Assembly (NCBI GenBank): GCA_934489015.1
Contig: CAKSSN010000002.1
Location: 1-64,000, forward strand
Direction: 5' to 3'
Length of the DNA: 64,000 bases
Source of the DNA: an uncultured Clostridia bacterium
Lineage (GTDB): Bacteria; Bacillota; Clostridia; UBA1381
Each line of letters begins with the position of its first letter. Position 1 is the first letter of the stretch. Shown one piece after another: positions 32,205 through 41,391 of this stretch. The notes beneath the pieces are model-generated. The model was not told the DNA's origin and did not search any database. It saw only the letters and a program-made list of their open reading frames with translations. The translations under genes and the position numbers were made by a program.

Positions 32205-34082
32205 ATGGATTTATTAAAAGCAAGACGGCTTTTGGATACGGGTAAAAGTATTTTTGATATTGAGCTTCGGGTGGTTTATTATGCAAGAGTATCTACCGAC
32301 AGAGATGAGCAGTTAAATTCTCTTGAAAATCAGACAGGCTATTATGAAAATCTTATTAAAACAAACAAGAATTGGACTTTTTCAGGCGGGTATATTGATG
32401 AAGGAATCAGCGGCACAAGCGTAAATAAGCGTGAAGAATTTTTGAGAATGATTGATGATGGTATGGAAGAAAAATTTGACCTAATCATTACAAAAGAAAT
32501 CAGCCGATTTTCACGCTCTACGCTTGACAGTATAAAATATACGCAAGACTTGCTGAGCCACGGTGTAGGTGTGTTTTTTCAATCGGATAATATTAACACA
32601 TTGTATTCCGATTCGGAGCTTCGTTTAACAATTATGGCTTCTCTCGCACAGGATGAAATGAGAAGATTATCAGAGAGAGTAAAATTCGGAATGAGGCAAG
32701 CCTATGAGAACGGAAAAGTTTTGGGAACCAATAATTTGTATGGTTATAAAAAGCAAGATTGTAAACTCATTGTGGACGAAGAAACAGCACCGTTTATAAG
32801 AGATTTGTTTTCATTATACGCTTCGGGAAAATACGGATTTCGCACAATAACAAGAAAATTAACTGAAATGGGATACAGAAATCAGCAAGGGAAAGAATTA
32901 AATCCGGGAACATTAAAACAGATATTGATAAACCCGAAATACAAAGGGTATTATCACGGCAGACTTACCGAAAGCAATAATTATCGAGATAAAAAAAGTA
33001 TAAAGTTACCGGAATCAGATCATTTGCTTTACAAAGATGAGGATATTCCTGCAATCGTCAGTGAGGAACTGTGGGAACGTGCAAATAGTATTTTGAAGGA
33101 ACGAGAAATTAAATACAAGAAAAAAAGCAGCGGAACACAAAGTCGGTTCCCGTACAGCGGTAAAATCAAATGTGAGGAACACGGCACATTTTATTATCGA
33201 AAGATGTGGAAAGACAGAAAAGTACCGCAGGAAGGTTGGTGCTGCAAGGTTTACCTCGCCAAAGGCAGAAAGGAATGTAAATCGCCGCATTTATACACTC
33301 GTGATTTAGATGCTATCCTCGCTAAAATCGGCGAGGATATTCTTGAAAATAAGGAAAAGTATCAGTCTGACATAGACGAGCTTCTCTCAATGTATGCACA
33401 AACAACTCCGACAAGGGTTGACTTTGCCGGTGATATAAAAAAGCTATCCTCAGATATGGCAAAAATCGGAGCAAAGAAAGATAAAATTCTTGAGCTTTAT
33501 ACTGATGATGACATCTCAAAAGAGGAGTATCTTGAAACAAAAAACAAACTAAATTCCGAGCTTGAAAAAATATCACAAAAAATTGAAACGTTAAAAAAAG
33601 AGCAAGCAGATTCAAATGAGCAGACCGCACTTTTACAAACGGTGCAAAAGGAGTTAAACGACATACAAAAAAGCAAACAATCCGCATTGGAGGTTGCTCA
33701 AAATATGTTAAAGGAAATCACCGTACTTCGGGAAAGCACCGAGAAATGTGTTAAAATACGCATAGATATGAAGTTCCCGAAGACTGAACAGGTAAGCATA
33801 ATTAAGCCCTTCATTTTGTATAGTGATACAGAGGTAAGCCCGATTGTCGGAACGGAGAAGCAGAGCGAGGAGCTTGTGCATTATCTGCTTGAAGAATTTG
33901 AGTCGGATCCGAAAAAGATTTGGGAGTCAAACATATTCGGCAAATCGCTCTATGAGCTTGTAAACGAGGGCTTACACAACAAGCTTGAACGTATGCCGGT
34001 TGAATCGAGAAACAAGCTGCGCGAAACTCTTCAGAGGATAATAAACGAAGGGAGCGGTGGTCTTATTTGCATAATATTGTAA
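32205..34082 (+). CDS. Large serine recombinase fused in frame to the SpoIVA C-terminus
   Basis: The start at ATG 32205 is chosen because relatives begin LLKARRLLDTGKSIF; ATG 32130 would overlap the small ORF. Resolvase domain at about 20-170 with nucleophile Ser30 (YYARVSTDRDEQ) and KEISRFSRS; recombinase domain about 185-290; Cys-containing zinc-ribbon region about 315-370 (CEEHGTFYYRK; CCKVYLAKGRKEC); coiled coil about 400-515. The true recombinase ends near residue 540. The remaining 85 residues are SpoIVA (PIVGTEKQSEELV; KIWESNIFGKSL; INEGSGGLICIIL), so the stop codon at 34080 belongs to spoIVA. The enzyme should integrate and excise the element at a site within spoIVA. Confidence 0.9.
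   Translation: MDLLKARRLLDTGKSIFDIELRVVYYARVSTDRDEQLNSLENQTGYYENLIKTNKNWTFSGGYIDEGISGTSVNKREEFLRMIDDGMEEKFDLIITKEISRFSRSTLDSIKYTQDLLSHGVGVFFQSDNINTLYSDSELRLTIMASLAQDEMRRLSERVKFGMRQAYENGKVLGTNNLYGYKKQDCKLIVDEETAPFIRDLFSLYASGKYGFRTITRKLTEMGYRNQQGKELNPGTLKQILINPKYKGYYHGRLTESNNYRDKKSIKLPESDHLLYKDEDIPAIVSEELWERANSILKEREIKYKKKSSGTQSRFPYSGKIKCEEHGTFYYRKMWKDRKVPQEGWCCKVYLAKGRKECKSPHLYTRDLDAILAKIGEDILENKEKYQSDIDELLSMYAQTTPTRVDFAGDIKKLSSDMAKIGAKKDKILELYTDDDISKEEYLETKNKLNSELEKISQKIETLKKEQADSNEQTALLQTVQKELNDIQKSKQSALEVAQNMLKEITVLRESTEKCVKIRIDMKFPKTEQVSIIKPFILYSDTEVSPIVGTEKQSEELVHYLLEEFESDPKKIWESNIFGKSLYELVNEGLHNKLERMPVESRNKLRETLQRIINEGSGGLICIIL
33815..33845 (+). other. Predicted right attachment site (attR) of the element
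   Basis: The join between recombinase-like and SpoIVA-like codons falls around 33,815-33,835. The exact crossover dinucleotide cannot be fixed without the left end. Confidence 0.6.
33825..34082 (+). pseudogene. spoIVA: 3' fragment of spoIVA at the right element junction
   Basis: Codons from about 33,825 (DTEVSPIVGTEKQSEEL) to the stop match the last 80-85 residues of SpoIVA as I remember it from Bacillus subtilis (PIIGTEKQSEELV; INEGSGGLIAIIL). SpoIVA is the ATPase that polymerises on the forespore to form the coat basement layer; its C-terminus is needed for localisation. Its N-terminal 400 residues, with the Walker A GTPase-like fold, are nowhere in the window. GC content rises at the junction. 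The fragment is in the correct orientation before chromosomal sporulation-type genes. Excision of the element could restore the full gene. Confidence 0.88.
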
Positions 34083-34753
34083 AATCGGTTTGTATTGCGG
34101 CGATATTTTTGTTGCTCAGCGGCTGCGGAGCAAAGGGGAAAATAAATTACAAAACGGACGATATTTCGCTTGAAACGGAGCAATATACAATAAACGGCGA
34201 AATAATAACGCTCGGCGGCAGCTCGGACGGCATAAGCGAATTTAACGAAAATGCCGAAAGCGAAGCAAAGCTCTGGCAGGAGGATTTTGAAAGCCGGGTA
34301 AGCAGCACCTCCGTATTTTCCGAAACGCAGCCAACGCTTCAGTTCAGCAGCACGGTGCGGCTTAACCGCGACGGGATAATAAGCATTACAAGCGACAAAT
34401 ATGTATATGTGTCCGCTCTGCACGGAAACACATGGAAAAGCGCGCGCACCTATGACAGCAAATACGACAAAATGCTTTGCCTTTCCGACTTATTTATTGA
34501 TGACAACTATGCTGATTTTCTGACCGAGAGGATAAACGACCTTATAAGCGAAAACACGGACGAATACCACGATTTGTGGGAAAAGCCGTCAATAGACAAA
34601 AAACGCGAGGATAAATTTTATCTTGACGGAAAAAATCTTGTAATATTTTTTGAGCCGTATGAGCTTTCATATTACGCGCGCGGAGTTGTTGAATTTCCGA
34701 TAAGTCTTGAAAATCTGAGGGGATATATAAAGGAAGAATATTTAAACAGATAG
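34067..34753 (+). CDS. Lipoprotein with DUF3298/RsiV-like domain
   Basis: The protein has 228 aa with TTG start at 34067, inside the last codons of spoIVA. A lipobox LLLSGC puts the modified cysteine near residue 20, so it is lipid-anchored outside the membrane. The C-terminal half (MLCLSDLFIDDNYADFLTERINDLI; FYLDGKNLVIFFEPYELSYYARGVVEFPISLENL) matches DUF3298, the domain found in the RsiV anti-sigma ectodomain and PdaC-like proteins. No deacetylase domain is attached. The overlap with spoIVA suggests co-transcription with it before the element inserted. Confidence 0.78.
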   Translation: MHNIVKSVCIAAIFLLLSGCGAKGKINYKTDDISLETEQYTINGEIITLGGSSDGISEFNENAESEAKLWQEDFESRVSSTSVFSETQPTLQFSSTVRLNRDGIISITSDKYVYVSALHGNTWKSARTYDSKYDKMLCLSDLFIDDNYADFLTERINDLISENTDEYHDLWEKPSIDKKREDKFYLDGKNLVIFFEPYELSYYARGVVEFPISLENLRGYIKEEYLNR

Positions 34754-34791
34754 CGCCCCGATAAAAATTTGAATATTCCGGAGGAGAAAAA

Positions 34792-35871
34792 ATGAGATGC
34801 CTTGTCATAACAAAAAAACACATTTTAACCGTTGCAGCGGCGGCATTATGTATTTCACTTTTAGCAGCCGGAATAAAAAGCGCGGAAAATAAAGCGATAA
34901 GCGCCTTTAATCCTACGGATATAATATCCGATGCGCTTCCGTCAAAGGAAAGTCCGTCGCTGATAAAGGAAATAAAGAGAAAAATCGAGGAGAAAAGGAA
35001 TATGGAGTATGAGGATATATTAAACGACTACTCCCCTGTTTTTCCGGACAAAACGCCGACTCCCGAAAAGGAGTCCGCTTCTCCCTCCCCCATTCAGACT
35101 GCCGCACCCACTCCCGAAGCTACACCAGCTCCGACAGCCGCGCCGATAGAGCCGCGCAGCATTTCGGAAACAAAAATAAAGAACGATACAAGCTTTAACT
35201 ACAGCGACCTTGATATTCAAAATACGCAAATCAGCTTTAAAAAAGGCGCAGCAGTGCTTATCATTCACACGCACACAACGGAAAGCTATGCCGGCAGCGG
35301 AGATAATGACGAAAACAGAAGCGTTGACGAGGAAAAGAACATGATTAGCGTCGGAAACGTTTTGGAGGAGGAGCTAAAATCAGCCGGAATAACGGTTATT
35401 CATGATAAAACGGTGCATGACTATCCGAGCTATCGCGGAGCATACGGCCGCTCACTCAAAACCGCACAGAACGATATAGAAAAAAATCCGTCAATAGCCG
35501 CCGTAATAGATGTGCACCGCGACGCGATTGTAAAAAGCGACGGCACACGTGTTAAGCTTGTGAAAAACGTAAACGGAGAGGAATGTGCGCAAATGATGGT
35601 GGTTTGCGGAACAAACGGCAGCGGTCTTAACCACCCTGACTGGCAGCAAAATCTTAAATTTTCGCTTGAGCTGACAAATAAGGTAAATGAAATGGCAGAC
35701 GGTCTTATGCGTCCGCCGAATTTGAGAGAGGAACGCTTTAATCAGCACCTGACAAAAGCAAGCATTATTCTGGAAATCGGCACAAACGGCAACACCCTTG
35801 ACGAAGCAAAGCGCTCGGCAAAGTACGCCGGAGCCGCTCTTTCGGAGGTTATTAAAGAAAATACACGTTAA
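34792..35871 (+). CDS. spoIIP: Stage II sporulation protein P
   Basis: The protein has 359 aa. ATG 34792 has GGAGGAG upstream. N-terminal membrane anchor (about 8-28), Pro/Thr/Glu linker (80-120), then the SpoIIP catalytic domain (about 150-355) with HTHTTESY, the DVHRDA motif and EIGTNGN. SpoIIP is an amidase and endopeptidase that works with SpoIID and SpoIIM to thin septal peptidoglycan during engulfment. It is an independent proof that the host is a spore-former. Ends before a strong terminator. Confidence 0.95.
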   Translation: MRCLVITKKHILTVAAAALCISLLAAGIKSAENKAISAFNPTDIISDALPSKESPSLIKEIKRKIEEKRNMEYEDILNDYSPVFPDKTPTPEKESASPSPIQTAAPTPEATPAPTAAPIEPRSISETKIKNDTSFNYSDLDIQNTQISFKKGAAVLIIHTHTTESYAGSGDNDENRSVDEEKNMISVGNVLEEELKSAGITVIHDKTVHDYPSYRGAYGRSLKTAQNDIEKNPSIAAVIDVHRDAIVKSDGTRVKLVKNVNGEECAQMMVVCGTNGSGLNHPDWQQNLKFSLELTNKVNEMADGLMRPPNLREERFNQHLTKASIILEIGTNGNTLDEAKRSAKYAGAALSEVIKENTR

Positions 35872-35928
35872 TGCTGCTTTGAGAATATATGCGGTTTTCA
35901 CCGCAGTAAATACAACAAATTAATTACC

Positions 35929-35960
35929 GCAAAATCGAGGTTTTAAGCCTCGATTTTTGC
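35929..35960 (+). terminator. Terminator after spoIIP
   Basis: GCAAAATCGAGG pairs with CCTCGATTTTTGC around a 7-base loop, with T5 in the right arm. Confidence 0.85.
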
Positions 35961-36068
35961 GTGTGGTTATTTTAATGTCGTACTGTTTCTTTAGCATAAT
36001 ATTTTTCTTGACACAAAATGCCGGTATGTGCGTCCGCATGGGACGCACTCGGCCGTTCTGAATGTTAG

Positions 36069-36700
36069 ATTTTTACTTATGCACTCCATGTTGGGTGCGA
36101 CATTTCAAAACTTTTTGCATCCGAAAATACATTCATATTTTAACTCACATGCCCCGTGCGGATCGCGACCAACTTGATTATACAACTGACAATACAAATG
36201 TTTCAACTCACACGCCTCGTGCGGAGCGCGACAGGGTGGCACTGCTTCGGGTGCGGAGCAGGCGGATTTCAACTCACACGCCCCATGCGGGCGCGACGGT
36301 TACAGTTCCTATATTCTTATAAACCCCACACAAATTCAACTCACACACCCCATGCGGAGCGTGACATAAAGCTCTAATACAAATATAATAAAACAAAAAA
36401 TTTCAACTCACACGCCTCGTGCGGGGCGCGACCTCGTGAGCGTTCACGAACAAATGGCAGATATGCAATTTCAACTCACACGCCCCATGCGGGGCGCGAC
36501 TCCTTATATCCGTATAAAAATTCATACGGTGCGATTTCAACTCACACGCCCCATGCGGGGCGCGACTTCCATGCGGAAAACATACGCTTGCGCGGCGTTG
36601 ATTTCAACTCACACGCCCCATGCGGGGCGCGACCTTTTCCCGTAACCGTTATGACTCTGCGACATATATTTCAACTCACACGCCCCATGCGGGGCGCGAC
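36069..36700 (-). CRISPR. Type I-C CRISPR array, 10 repeats and 9 spacers
   Basis: The repeats are 33 bp; plus-strand form begins ATTTCAACTCACACGCCCC and ends GGGGCGCGAC. In the direction of cas transcription the repeat starts GTCGCGCCCC and ends GAAAT, as in type I-C. Repeat starts: 36668, 36601, 36534, 36468, 36400, 36333, 36266, 36200, 36137, 36069. Spacers are 30-35 bp. The four repeats nearest cas2 are identical; repeats further away carry growing numbers of changes, and the one at 36069 is only about two-thirds conserved. The leader is therefore on the cas2 side. The one at 36266 is one base short. Confidence 0.95.
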
Positions 36701-36845
36701 CGCAAAATATTGTACAACAATCAGCAGCCTACACCACATATATGGGGCGGACAAATAATTTACAAAAAAATTATTAAATATTTATCTAAAAAACACTCAT
36801 TTTTCAGGCGAACCTACCGGCTTTTCCGCAACATCGCAGGATCTC
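36701..36845 (-). promoter_or_regulatory. CRISPR leader
   Basis: The AT-rich stretch between cas2 and the first conserved repeat holds no gene. Its position next to the identical repeats makes it the leader where new spacers enter and pre-crRNA transcription starts. Confidence 0.7.
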
Positions 36846-37136
36846 CTAAATAATAATTACTCCCTCAGAATCATAAGTTTGCTTTGCTCCGAAATGTTCA
36901 ATTTTCTTTTTCCAATTGTTTCCCAAATAATAAAACCTAAGGCTGTCGCAATCTTCATCCATTATATTCAGAAGCTTATCTTTCAATTTTAAAAATGTAC
37001 CATAATCCAAATTCGCCTCAAAGACTGAATTTTGCACTCTTTGAGCATGATTTTGACATTCCTTTGCTATTTTTCTCAGCCTTTTTGCGCCCTCTCTGTC
37101 ACCGGTCTGAACATCATAGCTTATAAGCACCATCAT
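36846..37136 (-). CDS. cas2: CRISPR-associated endonuclease Cas2
   Basis: The protein has 96 aa, ferredoxin-like fold. It starts MMVLISYDVQTGDREGAKRLRKIA, with the conserved Asp of the VLISYDV strand. Together with Cas1 it forms the spacer-integration complex. GAGGTG precedes the ATG at 37136. It is last of seven cas genes, 7 bases after cas1 and next to the leader. Confidence 0.95.
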   Translation of the reverse strand: MMVLISYDVQTGDREGAKRLRKIAKECQNHAQRVQNSVFEANLDYGTFLKLKDKLLNIMDEDCDSLRFYYLGNNWKKKIEHFGAKQTYDSEGVIII

Positions 37137-37143
37137 AATAAAA

Positions 37144-38160
37144 TCACCTCACGATATAACAAGGATACTCCTCTATCTCTCCTCTCAGGTATTTAGAAAA
37201 AAGATTAGCTTGTACATACGGTATCAATCCCATCTGTATTTTTTGTTTCAAAACGGGATGCTCAATAACATTTCTCTTTTTTTCCTGCCACTTGCCAATA
37301 ACTTTTTTTCTTCCCAAATCGTTAAGCAGGACTGCACCTGACATTTGCTTTTCAAAGTCATTCACATTCAAAATCGACAAATTAACCAGCGTCAAAACAA
37401 ATCTTTCCGCAATGCAACGCGCTTCCTCAACCAAATCGCAGGCTAACGAAGGTCTGCCGCTTCTGAGCGTATGATAAAAACCTATACAGCTGTCAAGACC
37501 GACCGTTTCAAGCGCGGAGGCATACTCGTTTACAAGCAGCGTATACACAAACGATAACACCGCATTAACCTCATCCAAAGGAGGTCGTTTATTTCTTTCG
37601 GTAAATGAAAAAGATTTATTTTTGATAAGCTTGCCGAAAGCAGAAAAATAATTATGTGCACAATTTCCCTCTATGCCGAGTACAGAGCTTATATCGTTTG
37701 CCTGATATACATTATCTATACCGGCTTTTAACGACTTTATGGTTTTTAAAATCGCCTCGTCACTGCGAAGTCCGGCATTATCATGCATTGACCTCTTTAT
37801 AAGCGAAATGGAATTTGCAAGCTTCGCCGCCACAGTATTTTGAGCAAGGCTGACATTTTCCTGCCTGAACTTATCTATCTGCGAAACTCTCAGAAAAACA
37901 TTTCCCTTTGTTTCACCGGTTACTTTTGCGAGAAACTTTCCCGATGGGCTGATAAAGCTAATCGGCACCATTTTTTCATTGCATTTTCCCATTACGGCAG
38001 GCGAGCAGCCGACATAGCTGAAACAAACAACAGCTTCAATATTGTCAAACGGTATGCGAAAATCCTTCTGATCCTCTATGCTGCACACAAAATTTTCGCC
38101 GTCAAGTGAAAGGTATGCTTTTTCATTTGTTATATATAATGTATTTAAAAGCTTTCTCAT
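37144..38160 (-). CDS. cas1: CRISPR integrase Cas1 (type I-C)
   Basis: The protein has 338 aa, usual length for the type I-C form. It starts LLNTLYITNEKAYLSLDGEN. The catalytic metal-binding residues are expected in the Glu region near GIEGNCAHNYF, in FYHTLRSGRPSL (His) and in ACDLVEEAR (Asp). It inserts new spacers at the leader end. Its start overlaps the cas4 stop by four bases, so the two are coupled. Confidence 0.96.
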   Translation of the reverse strand: MRKLLNTLYITNEKAYLSLDGENFVCSIEDQKDFRIPFDNIEAVVCFSYVGCSPAVMGKCNEKMVPISFISPSGKFLAKVTGETKGNVFLRVSQIDKFRQENVSLAQNTVAAKLANSISLIKRSMHDNAGLRSDEAILKTIKSLKAGIDNVYQANDISSVLGIEGNCAHNYFSAFGKLIKNKSFSFTERNKRPPLDEVNAVLSFVYTLLVNEYASALETVGLDSCIGFYHTLRSGRPSLACDLVEEARCIAERFVLTLVNLSILNVNDFEKQMSGAVLLNDLGRKKVIGKWQEKKRNVIEHPVLKQKIQMGLIPYVQANLFSKYLRGEIEEYPCYIVR

Positions 38161-38780
38161 ATATCCTCCACAATTTTACCTATAATTGATCTTGTATCCG
38201 TCAATTTCATTTTCGGAATACACATATCCTTCATAGAGCAGCCGCCGCAGTATTGCCCTTTTTTTACCGGAGGTATAACACCTGATTTTATATGCTCCCT
38301 GATTTGGCCGAGCAAATCAATAACCTTATTATAATATGTATCATACTCCTTATCAAATGGCAGTTTTATATGCTTTTTCACATTCGCATAATAAATTTCC
38401 GCTTTACACGGCTTTTGAAAAACAAAATCAACGCACAGCTTTTGCGCGAAAACCTGTATTGCATCTTCTTCCGAAAACTCCGCCGAAGCGGGCTTTTTCG
38501 GCTTATACTCAACCACATAAAGCCCGTCCGACCTTTCTTCAATGCAATCCGCTATGCCGTAAATACCAACATCGTCATTCCAAATTCTCACCGAATTAAA
38601 TACTTTTTTCGCGCGGGAAACATATTGTGTATTTGTATGTACCCTTTTATGGAGCAAATTCGCTTTAACGACAAAATAGTTTTCGGCCCACGATTGATTT
38701 ATCTCTATCAGCCCCCATCTGTGCGGACAATACATATAGTGCTGCAAGGATCTAATACTTACCGTATTATCATCCGTCAT
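38157..38780 (-). CDS. cas4: CRISPR-associated exonuclease Cas4
   Basis: The protein has 207 aa, RecB-like nuclease. YCPHRWGLIEINQSW carries the first cysteine. GIADCIEE and VVEYKPKKP carry the Asp, Glu and Lys of the PD-(D/E)xK core. YCGGCSMKDMCIP gives the cysteines for the 4Fe-4S cluster. In type I-C it works with Cas1-Cas2 to select PAM-containing prespacers. It overlaps cas7 and cas1 by four bases each. Confidence 0.95.
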   Translation of the reverse strand: MTDDNTVSIRSLQHYMYCPHRWGLIEINQSWAENYFVVKANLLHKRVHTNTQYVSRAKKVFNSVRIWNDDVGIYGIADCIEERSDGLYVVEYKPKKPASAEFSEEDAIQVFAQKLCVDFVFQKPCKAEIYYANVKKHIKLPFDKEYDTYYNKVIDLLGQIREHIKSGVIPPVKKGQYCGGCSMKDMCIPKMKLTDTRSIIGKIVEDI

Positions 38781-39658
38781 ATTTTTGATTCAAAATGAAC
38801 ACCGTCGGGCAGATTTTGTTCATCAACGGTTACTTTATAATCATCAAACGAGCGCGGCGGATTATCGCTGTTTGTTTCGGTGATGGTTATTCTGTCAAAC
38901 AGCTTATGCGACGGTGCATTTCCAAGAGCTGTATCATGCTTAAAAACATACAGCTTTCTCATACACATTTTTCCTCTTGCTGCGCTATGATCATCTTCAA
39001 ACATATTTATTACGGCTCTCCACAGCAATTCCAAATCCTCATCCGAAAAGCCCGTAACATTTTGCGCCAAAGAAGCGGAAACATACCCCTCCGCACGATA
39101 AAGGCCATACGGAATAATGCTCTTTCTTCCCATTTCGGTATCTCCCGTCTCCTTGCGCTCATCCGTTGTTCTTGCCTGCCTTGTAATTGTAATCTCCAGC
39201 GGCTGAACTGGTGAAATGCTGCGCGCAAAGTTAATCTGAACAGGGCCGCGAACTATTCCGCACGGATTATCACCCGTTGCCATTACAGCTCCAAATGTAC
39301 GCACATCATAATAATGCTCACACATATAGTCACGCGCTGCATTTACATCGTTTTCGTTTTTACCCTTTTTCCCTTTTTCAAGGCCCTGATTTTCATAAGC
39401 CTGCTCAAAATACGAATTTAACGAACGCTCCGGCTTTACCAATATTCTGTACTTATCCTTCTGCTCATCAGAAAACTCTGTGTTTGCAACCAAATCAACA
39501 TAATTGCGGATTTTTCTCTTTAAGCAAACATCAGTCACGAAGCCATACCCTGTTTCCGGATCAACTCGCGGCATATTTCCCGCGTCCGGGTCACCGTTCG
39601 GATTTCCGTTTTCCACATCAAAAATCATTACAAAATCATACCTGTTTTTAATTGCCAT
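38777..39658 (-). CDS. cas7: Cascade backbone subunit Cas7 (Csd2)
   Basis: The protein has 293 aa. It begins KNRYDFVMIFDVENGNPNGD, the signature of the Csd2/Csh2 branch, with PRVDPETGYGFVTD and the VRTFGAVMATG segment. It forms the filament that holds the crRNA in the I-C Cascade. It lies two bases after cas8c. Confidence 0.96.
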   Translation of the reverse strand: MAIKNRYDFVMIFDVENGNPNGDPDAGNMPRVDPETGYGFVTDVCLKRKIRNYVDLVANTEFSDEQKDKYRILVKPERSLNSYFEQAYENQGLEKGKKGKNENDVNAARDYMCEHYYDVRTFGAVMATGDNPCGIVRGPVQINFARSISPVQPLEITITRQARTTDERKETGDTEMGRKSIIPYGLYRAEGYVSASLAQNVTGFSDEDLELLWRAVINMFEDDHSAARGKMCMRKLYVFKHDTALGNAPSHKLFDRITITETNSDNPPRSFDDYKVTVDEQNLPDGVHFESKI

Positions 39659-39660
39659 TT

Positions 39661-41391
39661 TTATTCACTCTCTTTCTTTGTATTATAATAAGAATTTCTT
39701 TGCTGATAATATCCTATAATAAATTTACCCTGTTCTGTAAGGTTAAGCACATTCGGGAACTCTCCGTTTAGCATATCCGTTATATCCCCTATTTCCTTGC
39801 TGAAATATTTGAATTTTCCTTCATTGAGCTTCGACAAATGATATTGGCTAAGCTTCATAACCTTCGGGAACACCATTGCCGGATGCGCGGCTGCGGTTGA
39901 AAAATATGTATCCCTTATTGTACGGTTTAACTCTGCCTCTGCGGCCGCTTGCTGAATTCTCTCAAGCACAGCAAACAATCGCCCGCACAAATACGCCTGA
40001 TTTGTATTTGTTTTGTCCAAATACATTGTAATTTCCTCCTTTTCATTATTTAATCTTGATTTTCTGTTTAAGTACGCTTTTATAATACCTGCTCTTACAT
40101 TGTTAAGCTTTTTTTCTGCATCGCTATCGAGTTTAATTCTGCCGATAACCCTTTCAAGCAGACTGACCGGGAACATATGACCGTTGACAACGGAATCCAT
40201 CAGTCTTGCAGCTAAAGCTGCGTCATAGTCGGGGGTTGAGGTGTTCGGCGGAACCAATTCTCTGCTAATTCGGCCTAACGATACGAGCTTTGTATTCCCG
40301 TTAATTTTCATATCATTTTGATAATCGACAACATTTTTGACTATTTCCCCGAATTTACGCCTATAAATAAACTTAACCGCAAGTCTTGAAGAATTCGGTT
40401 TCAGACCCACCATATAGTAATCGGCGCTGACATTTAAATATTTTTCCGCTTCGTCTGCGGCGCTTTGACCGACATATCCGCTTTTTAATTTCTTTGCAAT
40501 GCTATCCAAAGCCTTATTTGCTTCGTCCTCACTCAGCTTGTCCGAATCGTCAAAGACAAACGCTGACATGAAATCGTCACATTCTTCCTCACCCGTCGCC
40601 GCCCAATGTATAACGGTAATGTCACCCAAGTAGCTCTTATGCTCCTTATTCGCCATTAAATAATTAATAGCCTCAGTATATTTTTCCATAGCGGTTTCCG
40701 AAATATTACTGTTAATTGACTGACTTTTCCCATACGACGAATCGGACGGATTATTAAAATTAACCAAAGCGCTTCCCATTGCGTTAAAGCCCTTAATTTT
40801 ATTATGAACACGCGCTATTTCTTCATATTTCCCCGTAATGCAGCACTGAGCCTTGCAAGCGTCATCGGACGGCTTTATAGAGCTTATCAGCTCCTCCCAT
40901 TTTGCACGGATTTTATCGTCCTCGTGCAGAAGAATATCCGGTCTGCCGGAAAGACAAAACGCATATTTCGCCGTCAGAAATTTTTTCCCGACTCCAATCA
41001 GTATTTTATTTTCCAATTCCGCCTCCGGCTTCCAGTTTTCAATAAATTTTCTGTAAGCATTAACAACAGGCGAATTTATACCGTCTATAAATTCCAGATT
41101 TTTTTTTGCAAAATCTTTATGAGATTTCACCGCCTTGTCATAATCTTTTGTAGCCCAATTCGGTCCGAATATGTAAAGCGGTCTATGCTCGATTATATTG
41201 CCGCATATACTCGTTTTTTCGCTTCTTTTCATGATATATACCGATTTATTGAAATCCGAAATGCCGTCAATTTTTCCCTCATCGGTAAGCGATATTAAAT
41301 AATCAATATCAATTTTTGAATATCCTCTCGGAATTACCTTGTTGTTTTTATCGAGAACATCATAATATTCACATAAAGCATTAATCAGCAT
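39661..41391 (-). CDS. cas8c: Cascade large subunit Cas8c (Csd1)
   Basis: The protein has 576 aa, type I-C signature protein. MLINALCEYYDVL and DYYMVGLKPNSSRLAVKF are typical of Csd1. It recognises the PAM and, through an internal start known in this subtype, may also supply the small subunit Cas11c. It starts within the last seven bases of cas5. Confidence 0.94.
   Translation of the reverse strand: MLINALCEYYDVLDKNNKVIPRGYSKIDIDYLISLTDEGKIDGISDFNKSVYIMKRSEKTSICGNIIEHRPLYIFGPNWATKDYDKAVKSHKDFAKKNLEFIDGINSPVVNAYRKFIENWKPEAELENKILIGVGKKFLTAKYAFCLSGRPDILLHEDDKIRAKWEELISSIKPSDDACKAQCCITGKYEEIARVHNKIKGFNAMGSALVNFNNPSDSSYGKSQSINSNISETAMEKYTEAINYLMANKEHKSYLGDITVIHWAATGEEECDDFMSAFVFDDSDKLSEDEANKALDSIAKKLKSGYVGQSAADEAEKYLNVSADYYMVGLKPNSSRLAVKFIYRRKFGEIVKNVVDYQNDMKINGNTKLVSLGRISRELVPPNTSTPDYDAALAARLMDSVVNGHMFPVSLLERVIGRIKLDSDAEKKLNNVRAGIIKAYLNRKSRLNNEKEEITMYLDKTNTNQAYLCGRLFAVLERIQQAAAEAELNRTIRDTYFSTAAAHPAMVFPKVMKLSQYHLSKLNEGKFKYFSKEIGDITDMLNGEFPNVLNLTEQGKFIIGYYQQRNSYYNTKKESE

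Noticed and set aside
36002..36068. Possible eleventh CRISPR repeat (GTGCGTCC...GGACGCAC)
   Set aside because: It is a palindrome similar to the repeat stem but is out of register with the 66-67 bp spacing and lacks the conserved ends.
36062..36853. Several open frames with recurring STHTPHAGRD or QLTRPMRGAT peptides
   Set aside because: They are translations of the CRISPR repeats and spacers. The periodic peptide follows the 66-67 bp repeat-spacer unit and there are no ribosome binding sites.
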